A stretch of 6,449 nucleotides of DNA from Phycisphaerales bacterium (GTDB lineage: Bacteria; Planctomycetota; Phycisphaerae; Phycisphaerales; SM1A02). Location of the stretch: NCBI GenBank assembly GCA_003520025.1, contig DOVP01000289.1, positions 1 to 6,449 on the forward strand, written 5' to 3'. Shown one piece after another: positions 1-5,934 of this stretch (positions within the stretch are counted from its first letter, which is position 1; each line of letters starts with the position of its first letter). A model generated the notes under the pieces. The model was not told where the DNA came from. It saw only the letters and a program-made list of their open reading frames with translations, and did no database searches. The position numbers and the translations under genes are program-made.

Positions 1-703
1 CGGGGACGATATCCCGGTCATTCGTGGGTCGGCCCTCAAGGCCCTCGAGAGCGAAGGCAATGACGACGAGACCTGCAAGTCCATTGACGAACTGATGGAA
101 GCCCTCGACGCCTACATCCCGGTGCCTGAGCGTCAAGTCGACAAGGACTTCCTCATGGCCGTCGAGGACGTGTTCTCGATCAAAGGTCGCGGCACGGTCG
201 TGACCGGCCGTATCGAGACCGGTGCCGTCCACGTGGGCGATGCCATCGAGATTGTCGGCCTGACCGACGAACCAACCAAGACGACCTGCACGGGTGTCGA
301 AATGTTCAACAAGATCCTCGAAGACGCGCAGGCCGGCGACAACGTCGGCTGCCTCCTCCGTGGTATCGAGAAAGATGATGTCGAGCGTGGTCAGGTGCTC
401 GCCAAGCCCGGCAGCATCAATCCGCACACCGAGTTCGAGTCGGAGGTCTACGTGCTGACCAAGGAAGAGGGTGGCCGTCACACGCCATTCTTCTCCGGTT
501 ACAAGCCGCAGTTCTACTTCCGAACGACGGATGTGACCGGTGGCCTCGATCTCGTGGGTGCCGAGATGTGCATGCCCGGCGACAACATCAAGATGAAGGT
601 GTCGCTCGGCAAGAAAATCGCCATGGTTGAAGGTCTCCGTTTTGCGGTCCGCGAAGGCGGCCGTACGGTGGGCTCCGGCGTCGTGACCAAGATCCTCGAG
701 TGA
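1..703 (+). CDS. tuf: Elongation factor Tu, C-terminal 233 residues (5' partial)
   Basis: EF-Tu is the GTPase that carries aminoacyl-tRNA to the ribosomal A site in the cytoplasm. The frame is open from base 2 and ends in TGA at 701-703. The visible part starts at [15 protein letters not shown], which contains the G5 (SAL) guanine-binding motif. Domain 2 follows ([46 protein letters not shown]), then domain 3 ([62 protein letters not shown]). These are near-identical to textbook EF-Tu. The P-loop, switch regions and NKxD motif, roughly the first 165 residues, lie left of the window. An internal ATG at 95 is not the start, because conserved EF-Tu sequence continues upstream of it. It is the first visible gene of a tuf-rpmG-trnW-secE-nusG cluster. 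Identification is essentially certain. Whether the genome has a second tuf copy cannot be judged. Confidence 0.98.
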   Translation, partial: GDDIPVIRGSALKALESEGNDDETCKSIDELMEALDAYIPVPERQVDKDFLMAVEDVFSIKGRGTVVTGRIETGAVHVGDAIEIVGLTDEPTKTTCTGVEMFNKILEDAQAGDNVGCLLRGIEKDDVERGQVLAKPGSINPHTEFESEVYVLTKEEGGRHTPFFSGYKPQFYFRTTDVTGGLDLVGAEMCMPGDNIKMKVSLGKKIAMVEGLRFAVREGGRTVGSGVVTKILE

Positions 704-730
704 CCCTTCGGGTTGCTTGACACCCGGCCC

Positions 731-759
731 GTCCCCCCGCTGCTCGCCAGCGGGGGGAC
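731..759 (+). terminator. Perfect 12-bp GC-rich hairpin between tuf and rpmG
   Basis: Arms 731-742 (GTCCCCCCGCTG) and 748-759 (CAGCGGGGGGAC) are exact reverse complements around a 5-nt loop (CTCGC). The stem starts 27 nt after the tuf stop codon. No T-run follows, so it is not a canonical intrinsic terminator. It could be a U-less terminator, a partial attenuator that lowers read-through from the highly expressed tuf into rpmG, or a 3'-end stabiliser or processing site of the tuf mRNA. The structure is seen directly; its role is inferred. Confidence 0.55.
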
Positions 760-785
760 AGGTACGGGGAAAGGCAGGAACAACA

Positions 786-965
786 ATGGCCAAGAAGGCT
801 GCAGATCGTGAATACGTGTGGCTCCAGTGCACGGAGTGTGGAGACCTCAATTACCGCACGAGCATTCGGGTCAAGGGTGGAATCGATGAGAAGGTCAAGG
901 CCGGTATGAAGAAGTACAGCCCCCGCCTTCGCAAGCACACCCTGCACAAGATCAAGCGGAAGTGA
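786..965 (+). CDS. rpmG: 50S ribosomal protein L33, with one cysteine pair lost
   Basis: L33 is a small zinc-ribbon protein of the large ribosomal subunit, near the E site. The product has 59 residues, slightly longer than the usual 49-55. Recognisable parts are LQCTECGDLNYRTS (residues 13-26) and the basic tail with RKHTLHK (49-55). The N-terminal CxxC pair is present (C15, C18). The second pair, normally in a context like YCPxCxKHT, reads YSPRLRKHT here, with Ser45 and Leu48 in place of cysteines. Zinc binding is therefore probably weak or absent. The start at 786 is chosen because the family begins MAKK-, and purine-rich AAGG (771-774) and AGGA (776-779) lie upstream. A longer in-frame start at 717 would translate through the hairpin and add 23 residues unlike L33. 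The gene sits between tuf and tRNA-Trp, as in many bacteria. Confidence 0.95.
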   Translation: MAKKAADREYVWLQCTECGDLNYRTSIRVKGGIDEKVKAGMKKYSPRLRKHTLHKIKRK

Positions 966-972
966 CCCCGTC

Positions 973-990
973 CCGCGGCGGTGTCCGCGG
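973..990 (+). other. Small GC hairpin in the rpmG-tRNA spacer
   Basis: CCGCGG at 973-978 and again at 985-990 can pair as a 6-bp stem with a 6-nt loop (CGGTGT). It lies just after the rpmG stop and 5 nt before the tRNA. It may help define a processing point between mRNA and tRNA, but a 6-bp all-GC palindrome is easily found by chance in GC-rich DNA. Confidence 0.25.
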
Positions 991-995
991 ACCGA

Positions 996-1068
<73 letters not shown>

Positions 1069-1116
1069 TTTCAGACCTGTCGGACGAGAAAGCCCGCAGG
1101 GCAATGGAGATCAAGA

Positions 1117-1524
1117 ATGTCTGCGATCTACAAGGCAGGGCAGGGATACTGGGTGCGGCTGATGTCAGCCTACGGGCTCGGCGCTATCATCGCCCTCGGG
1201 CTGGTCTGGCTTTGGAAGGAAATGGAGGGTGTCATGCTCTTCGGATTCGAGCCGACCTATGTTCGCGTCGTCGTGATGTTGATCACGGCGGTGGTCTTCG
1301 CCTGGTTCGGATGGATGATCATCGGCACCCGCCGCAGGACGGTTGAGTTTTTGATTGCAACTGAGGGTGAGATGCGGAAGGTCAACTGGTCGAGCCGCAG
1401 AGAAGTGGAACTCTCAACCCGCGCCGTGATCGGCTTGACGATCATCATTGCGTTGTACTGCTGGGCGTTCGACGTGGGCTTTGCGAGCATTTTCCGGTGG
1501 ATGACCGTGCTGCGAACCGGCTGA
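1117..1524 (+). CDS. secE: Preprotein translocase subunit SecE (three-span form)
   Basis: SecE is the essential inner-membrane clamp of the SecYEG channel. The product has 135 residues. The diagnostic C-terminal core is present: an amphipathic helix with EMRKVNW (residues 85-91), the conserved SRREV segment, then a membrane span at about 103-121. Two more hydrophobic spans precede it, about residues 17-33 and 49-70, separated from the core by the basic TRRRT. This gives the three-helix topology of Escherichia coli SecE rather than the single-span form of about 60-70 residues found in many bacteria. The start at 1117 is preferred because TGGAGA (1105-1110) is well placed 6 nt upstream. A longer in-frame start at 1042 would lie inside the tRNA gene. 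The spacer to nusG is 36 nt, which suggests co-transcription. Family assignment relies on the core motif and on the position before nusG. Confidence 0.93.
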   Translation: MSAIYKAGQGYWVRLMSAYGLGAIIALGLVWLWKEMEGVMLFGFEPTYVRVVVMLITAVVFAWFGWMIIGTRRRTVEFLIATEGEMRKVNWSSRREVELSTRAVIGLTIIIALYCWAFDVGFASIFRWMTVLRTG

Positions 1525-1560
1525 GCAGGTGAAGAGAACAAGATTGGTGGGGCTGGAACC

Positions 1561-2307
1561 ATGACAACCGAACACGAAGAGATCAAGGATGCTGATATGA
1601 CTGCTGCCGAAGTGCACGTTCCGGTGCCCATAGTCCCCCAAGCCGAAGTTCCGGAAGTTGAAGCTCCGGCCCCAGAAGCCGCTGAGTCCAGCAATCAGGA
1701 TGTCGAGGAAGTGATCGCCGAGTTCGATCCCGCCGTCGACATGCCCATGTACCGACAGGGCATGGACTGGTTCGTGCTGCGAGTCGCGTCGAACAAGGAA
1801 GGATCTGTTCGTGACACGCTGCAGCGGAAGGTCGAGATCGAAGGTCTGACCGATCGCATCGGCCGCATCATGATGCCCACCGAGAAGACTCGAACACTCA
1901 AGGGCGGCAAACACAAGATCACCGAGACCAAACTCTACCCCGGCTACATCTTCGTCGAGATGATGCTCGAGAAGGGCCGCATTCCGCAGGATGTCTTTTT
2001 CCTCATCAAGGAAACAACCGGCGTGGGCGACTTTGTCGGCACTGCTGGCAAGCCGACGCCGATGTCACCGGCAGAGGTCGAGAAGATGCTCTTCGACTCG
2101 AAGATGCCCGATGCCGAGCCCGAGGTCAAACTTGAGTTCACTCCCGGTGATCATGTCACGATCAACGAGGGTCCCTTCGAAAACTACGAAGGCACCATCG
2201 ACGAGGTCATGCCGGACAAGGGCATGGTCCGCGTGTTGGTCACGATCTTCGGTCGCCAGGCTCCAGTCGAGCTCGAGTACTGGCAGGTCGAGAAGAGCGA
2301 AGACTGA
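1561..2307 (+). CDS. nusG: Transcription termination/antitermination protein NusG with acidic N-terminal extension
   Basis: NusG (Spt5 family) binds RNA polymerase and links it to Rho or to the ribosomal protein S10. The NGN domain starts at MDWFVLRVAS (residues 68-77) and includes LYPGYIFVEM (125-134). The KOW domain spans about 193-248, with FTPGDHVTINEGPF, IFGRQAPVEL and the terminal QVEK. At 248 residues it is about 65 longer than the usual ~180. The excess is a disordered acidic, Pro- and Ala-rich N-terminus (residues 1-67, with PVPIVP and EVEAPAPEA). Two starts are plausible. ATG 1561 has only a G-rich stretch (1546-1552) upstream. ATG 1597 (Met13) has AAGGA at 1585-1589 with a 7-nt gap, the better Shine-Dalgarno. 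Either way most of the extension stays. It follows secE by 36 nt. The rplK gene expected next is not there. Confidence 0.96.
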   Translation: MTTEHEEIKDADMTAAEVHVPVPIVPQAEVPEVEAPAPEAAESSNQDVEEVIAEFDPAVDMPMYRQGMDWFVLRVASNKEGSVRDTLQRKVEIEGLTDRIGRIMMPTEKTRTLKGGKHKITETKLYPGYIFVEMMLEKGRIPQDVFFLIKETTGVGDFVGTAGKPTPMSPAEVEKMLFDSKMPDAEPEVKLEFTPGDHVTINEGPFENYEGTIDEVMPDKGMVRVLVTIFGRQAPVELEYWQVEKSED

Positions 2308-2346
2308 ATTTCGACCGAAACCGCACCGAGAGGGCTGTCGATGCCA

Positions 2347-2384
2347 TTGGCGGTGAGGGGCTGCGTTCGCCTATGCTGCGGACC
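2347..2384 (+). promoter_or_regulatory. Putative sigma-70-type promoter for the beta-barrel gene
   Basis: A -10-like TATGCT (2372-2377) lies 19 nt after a -35-like TTGGCG (2347-2352). Transcription would start near 2384, giving a leader of about 19 nt that contains the Shine-Dalgarno GGGAG (2391-2395), 7 nt before ATG 2403. The stretch 2371-2384 is 12 of 14 identical to 3393-3406 in front of moxR, which strengthens the call. The 19-nt spacer is longer than ideal. It would make this gene a unit separate from nusG, although no clear terminator is seen in the 95-nt gap after nusG. Confidence 0.4.
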
Positions 2385-2402
2385 TGAAACGGGAGTTCTG
2401 AG

Positions 2403-3374
2403 ATGCTGACGAGCCAAATACTGATGATGGCGTGCGCGGCCACGACCCCGAGCGGCCTCTGGACAGCACCACTGTCGTTCACTGCACCCGATGAGGTCGA
2501 GGTGACGGCGCCCACCGAGCAGGAGGTTGCGCCGCTTGGTCAATCCGACGACTACTCGGCGAAGTTCTCGATCGAGGGTGGTTGGGTATGGCAGTTGCGG
2601 ACCGATTTGACCGATACGGCCGCCGGCCGGTTCTCGCATGATCGTGGACACATCCGATTTCGAGGTCGGATTCCGCTGCGGGATGACCTTGAACTCTTGC
2701 TCGGCGCGCGTCAGCAGCGGGACAACTTCAGTTTCACCAACATAATCTCGCCGTGGAACAGCATCAACACCACGCAACTCGATGCGGCATTGCAGTGGCA
2801 GGCCACACAGCAGTGGCAAGTGTTCGGCGGTGGCATGGCCCGGTGGGCGGCCGAGCAGGGCGGATCGCTCAGTGACGGCTTCGAGGGTGGCGGCGCGATC
2901 GGTGCGGCCTATGCCTTCTCGAAGGATCTGGTCCTCGGCGGCGGCGTGGGGGTGCAGACCCGGATTGAAGATGATCTTCTGGTGTATCCGATCATCGTGG
3001 CTGAGTGGAAGATCGCCGATCGCCTTCGATTGTCCACGCGACTGACGACCGGTTGGGCCAATCAGACCGGCGGCGAACTGGTGTACGCCGCGAGCGACAC
3101 GGTCGATCTTGGCGTTTCAGCCGTGTTCGACTATCAGCGATTTCACCTCTCTGACAACGCACTTGCCGGCGCACCTGTGGCCGGCGTGAGCGAGGCCCTG
3201 CCAGTGAGTTTCTTTGTTTCAATCGATATCTGCTCGCAGGCCAGCGTGACCGCCTTCATCGGCATCAACGCCTATGGCCGCCTCAAGACAACCAATACGG
3301 CCGGCAACGATGTCTGGGTGAGCAATCATGACCCCGCTCCGGTGCTGGGCGTTCAGGGCACCATTCGGTTCTGA
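2403..3374 (+). CDS. Probable outer-membrane beta-barrel protein, function unknown
   Basis: The 323-residue product has the composition and rhythm of a beta-barrel. Short amphipathic strands rich in Gly and aromatic residues alternate with polar turns, for example YSAKFSIEGGWVWQLRTDL (51-69), GHIRFRGRIPL (82-92), LELLLGARQQ (96-105) and VLGGGVGVQTR (177-187). The chain ends in GVQGTIRF, a C-terminal Phe strand of the type recognised by the BAM assembly machine. The N-terminus (1-22, MLTSQILMMACAATTP...) is mildly hydrophobic but lacks Lys or Arg, so it is a poor signal peptide as read. A stop codon at 2385 excludes an upstream in-frame start, and GGGAG at 2391-2395 supports 2403. Residues 29-50 form an acidic linker before the barrel. 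The two Cys residues are C11 and C277. It resembles uncharacterised transporter- or DUF6268-like barrels of Planctomycetota, from memory only. Substrate or role cannot be read from the sequence. It sits where rplK would be expected after nusG. Confidence 0.72.
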   Translation: MLTSQILMMACAATTPSGLWTAPLSFTAPDEVEVTAPTEQEVAPLGQSDDYSAKFSIEGGWVWQLRTDLTDTAAGRFSHDRGHIRFRGRIPLRDDLELLLGARQQRDNFSFTNIISPWNSINTTQLDAALQWQATQQWQVFGGGMARWAAEQGGSLSDGFEGGGAIGAAYAFSKDLVLGGGVGVQTRIEDDLLVYPIIVAEWKIADRLRLSTRLTTGWANQTGGELVYAASDTVDLGVSAVFDYQRFHLSDNALAGAPVAGVSEALPVSFFVSIDICSQASVTAFIGINAYGRLKTTNTAGNDVWVSNHDPAPVLGVQGTIRF

Positions 3375-3406
3375 CTCCACGTCCCCGTGCTGCTAGGCTG
3401 CCGACC
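3371..3406 (+). promoter_or_regulatory. Putative promoter giving a leaderless moxR mRNA
   Basis: CTGACT (3371-3376, 4 of 6 matches to TTGACA) is followed after exactly 17 nt by TAGGCT (3394-3399). An upstream TGC at 3391-3393 gives an extended -10 form. The predicted start, about 7 nt downstream of the -10, falls at 3406-3407, on the A of the moxR ATG. No Shine-Dalgarno lies before that ATG, which fits a leaderless transcript. The -35 overlaps the end of the preceding gene. The block 3393-3406 matches 2371-2384 at 12 of 14 positions. Confidence 0.48.
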
Positions 3407-4396
3407 ATGAGTACCACCTTTACCCAGGACTGGGACCGTCTTCAGGCGGAACTTGCCAAGGCCATCGTTGGCCATGAGGACATCATCGACGGTGTGTTGA
3501 CGAGCCTCTTTGCGGGTGGCCACGTGCTTCTTGAAGGCGTGCCGGGCTTGGGGAAAACACTACTGGTTCGCTCGCTTTCACAGGCGCTCTCGCTTGAGTT
3601 CTCGCGGATCCAGTTCACCCCCGATCTGATGCCCGCCGACGTGACCGGCACGACCGTCGTGGAAGAAGATGAAAACGGACGGCGCTTCGTGTTCCGCCCC
3701 GGCCCTGTCTTTGCGCAGATTCTGCTCGCAGACGAAATCAACCGCGCGACGCCAAAGACACAGTCTGCCATGCTTGAAGCCATGCAGGAGCGAGCCGTGA
3801 CCGTTGGCGGCGAAACCCGTCCGCTTGGCCCGCCTTTCCTCGTGATGGCGACACAAAACCCGATTGAGCAGGAGGGAACGTACCCGCTCCCCGAGGCCCA
3901 ACTCGATCGCTTCTTCTACAAGTTGATCGTGGGCTACTCCAGCCGCGAGGAATTGTGCGAGATTCTTGAGCGGACGACCGCTGCCGAGCACGCCGAAATT
4001 CAGCCTGTTCTCGATACCGATTCCATTCTCGCTCATCAGCGAGCAGTGCGATCGGTATCCATTCCGGACGGCATGCGTACCAGCATGGCGAGTCTCGTTC
4101 TGGCCACTCATCCCGGACGAGAATTTGCACCCCCTCGGATCGATCGCTATGTCAGGCTCGGTGCTTCACCGCGAGCCGGACAGGCGCTCTCACTTGCATC
4201 CAAGGTGTCAGCACTCCGCGCAGGCCGCAATGCCGTGAACGTTGACGATCTGCGGGATGTCGTCATCCCCGCCATGCGGCATCGGCTTGTACTCAACTTC
4301 GAGGCGCAGGCCGACGGCGTAAGCAGCGATGATCTGCTGCGGGACATTCTCGAAACGGTCCCACTCGATCAAGGCGTTGCTTCAACAGCATCCTGA
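3407..4396 (+). CDS. MoxR-family AAA+ ATPase
   Basis: MoxR ATPases are cytoplasmic AAA+ chaperone-like proteins that help assemble or activate partner complexes, often together with von Willebrand A proteins. The 329 residues carry all core motifs: Walker A GVPGLGKT (44-51), Walker B LLADEIN (106-112), sensor 1 ATQNP (148-152), the LDRFF segment (166-170) and sensor 2 GASPRAGQAL (252-261) in the lid. The length is normal for the family (about 310-340). The start ATG 3407 is supported by the family-typical distance to Walker A. It has no Shine-Dalgarno but a promoter-like box 8 nt upstream, so it may be translated from a leaderless mRNA. The gene usually found next to moxR (a DUF58 protein) and the vWA or TPR genes are absent. 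Instead, a gene on the opposite strand overlaps its last 28 nt. The partner and the process served are therefore unknown here. Confidence 0.94.
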   Translation: MSTTFTQDWDRLQAELAKAIVGHEDIIDGVLTSLFAGGHVLLEGVPGLGKTLLVRSLSQALSLEFSRIQFTPDLMPADVTGTTVVEEDENGRRFVFRPGPVFAQILLADEINRATPKTQSAMLEAMQERAVTVGGETRPLGPPFLVMATQNPIEQEGTYPLPEAQLDRFFYKLIVGYSSREELCEILERTTAAEHAEIQPVLDTDSILAHQRAVRSVSIPDGMRTSMASLVLATHPGREFAPPRIDRYVRLGASPRAGQALSLASKVSALRAGRNAVNVDDLRDVVIPAMRHRLVLNFEAQADGVSSDDLLRDILETVPLDQGVASTAS

Positions 4397-5934
4397 TCCC
4401 ACGCAGAGAGATTCATCGGTGTCGGATCAAACTCGATTCGCCAGGGCACACACGGCGTAGGCCACGTCTCGAAGGCCGGCGAGTCGGCGTGTGTGCGCAG
4501 CAGCGCAATCGACATCTGGTCGGCAATCCACGCATCGGGCAGTACAACTCTGCATAACCATGCGTGGTCGAGTTTGCTGGCATGCGCAGTGGGTGCATCC
4601 GCTTGGTGCGAACTGCGAAGACCATCCGGGGTGACTTCGATGACATGCCGCCGATCACCGACTCGCAGGTCAATGGTGACCGACTCACCGTCACACGGAT
4701 CAGTTTGCAGCCCGTTCCACCGGCACTCCAGCATCATCTCCCAGTGCCCCATCAGTTTCCGAAACTGGGCGAAGGTCTGGCGACTCATCGGTGCGGGCGG
4801 CGGCGGCAAGCCTGCGCGAACATCGGAGAGCGTACGGTTTGGATGCAGTGGCCCAAGCATCAATCCAGGCGGCTCCACATCCTGAATCGAGCGATCGATC
4901 GGCAACGTCATGTGGTTCTGTCCGACTTCCAGAAGCAGTGGGGCCAACTCACGCAGCGGCAGTGGTTCAAGGCGAGTCATTGTGGATGCCCCGGCCGGCA
5001 CGCTGCTGGCGAGCGGGAGTTCGCCCGGAATCGCCCACATCACTTCGGCCAGCACCGCGCGGGGTTCTGGATTGGCCAGTGAAATCAGGACCGACGCGCC
5101 GCGATCAGCTGTGACCCAGACAAGCAGACTGGTTTGCCGTTCGCACCACCGCAGGGCGCGGGTTGCCATCGGATTCTCCGCCGTGTCACTGCTCAGTGCG
5201 ATGGCGAGCAATTCATCAAGTGCTGATCCACGGCTCAACCAAGCGGCGATCGTGTGGCCCTCGTTCTGAGTGGTCCCAGTGAGCAATTCCGCAACCCGGC
5301 GGGCGACTCCCCTGTCAGCCTCGGCCAGTTGCTGCATGGCGATCCTCCACGGGCCGATGGAAGCGATCGCAATCAAACGCGTTGGTAGATCCGTGAAACG
5401 ATCGAGCGGCGGGGGCGTGTGGCCGCGCACGGCAGCGAGCAATTCACATCGCCATGCGCTCAGCGGATCCTGCAGCAGGGAGGCTGCATATGGAAGAAAT
5501 TCCTCGTCACCGCTCGCCGTGTTCAATCGCTGCAGTGCTGGCATGGAATCTGGAAGATCGGCCCAGTGCAGCCTGACGGGTGTGCCATCCACCACGAGAT
5601 GGCCACGCCCGTCATGCGGAAGTGAAAGCACCAAAAAGGGCGTGCCGCCCGAAGTCTCATCGCCACTCACCTGAGTTATCTGTGGCGGGACCGACCATTC
5701 TCGCAGAGTTCGTGGTCTGGCATTGATCCAGACGAGATGGCTATCGAGCCGCGCAATCGTTCTGCTGCCGTCCACGAGGCTGCTGGCAATCGGCGTGTCA
5801 TTGCCGCTCACAGCCGTCAGTGGAATCACCAGCCCACTGCCCCGTAGTGCCAGCGCCTGTTCGATGGTTGGTGTCGCTGCGGATACAACGCTACTCAGGC
5901 ATACCAGCGGGACCAGCAACCGAATCGCATTCAT
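4369..5934 (-). CDS. Secreted protein of unknown function, coupled to gmk
   Basis: I do not recognise this 521-residue protein. The N-terminus is a signal peptide: MNAIR, hydrophobic LLVPLVCLSSVV, then a cleavage-like VSA-A around residue 19, so export to the periplasm is likely. Residues about 30-125 look beta-rich. Residues about 140-300 are rich in Leu and Ala helices and could be a helical-repeat region. A proline-rich linker (LPPPPAP, 376-382) leads to a C-terminal part with many Trp, Cys and beta segments (AWLCRVVLPDAWI, 458-470; VPWRIEFDPTP, 496-506). That pattern faintly recalls CBM9/DOMON-type domains, which is weak inference. There are six cysteines including C12 in the signal. The start at 5934 is chosen because the signal peptide begins there and because ATGA overlaps the gmk stop. 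An in-frame GTG at 5979 would prepend 15 residues that hide the signal. It overlaps moxR tail to tail by 28 nt. Confidence 0.85.
   Translation of the reverse strand: MNAIRLLVPLVCLSSVVSAATPTIEQALALRGSGLVIPLTAVSGNDTPIASSLVDGSRTIARLDSHLVWINARPRTLREWSVPPQITQVSGDETSGGTPFLVLSLPHDGRGHLVVDGTPVRLHWADLPDSMPALQRLNTASGDEEFLPYAASLLQDPLSAWRCELLAAVRGHTPPPLDRFTDLPTRLIAIASIGPWRIAMQQLAEADRGVARRVAELLTGTTQNEGHTIAAWLSRGSALDELLAIALSSDTAENPMATRALRWCERQTSLLVWVTADRGASVLISLANPEPRAVLAEVMWAIPGELPLASSVPAGASTMTRLEPLPLRELAPLLLEVGQNHMTLPIDRSIQDVEPPGLMLGPLHPNRTLSDVRAGLPPPPAPMSRQTFAQFRKLMGHWEMMLECRWNGLQTDPCDGESVTIDLRVGDRRHVIEVTPDGLRSSHQADAPTAHASKLDHAWLCRVVLPDAWIADQMSIALLRTHADSPAFETWPTPCVPWRIEFDPTPMNLSAWDQDAVEATP

Noticed and set aside
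717..785. Longer L33 starting at 717
   Set aside because: The extra 23 residues are encoded by the hairpin spacer and match nothing in L33, whose family N-terminus MAKK begins at 786.
2308..2402. Intrinsic terminator after nusG
   Set aside because: Only a 5-bp ACCGC/GCGGT pair (2320-2324 with 2350-2354) with a 25-nt loop and no T-run is present.
2403..2438. Lipoprotein signal (Cys11 in LMMAC) at the start of the beta-barrel protein
   Set aside because: The residues before Cys do not fit the lipobox well, the n-region is uncharged and too short, and the protein looks like an integral barrel.
3578..4130. Minus-strand open frames of 177 and 130 codons inside moxR
   Set aside because: They are antisense to a complete AAA+ ATPase with all motifs intact, and are rich in Arg, Pro and Ser with no family features.
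4493..5674. Several plus-strand open frames (130, 172, 119 and 134 codons) opposite the secreted-protein gene
   Set aside because: They overlap one another and the long minus-strand gene. None shows a domain, while the minus frame has a signal peptide and is coupled to gmk.
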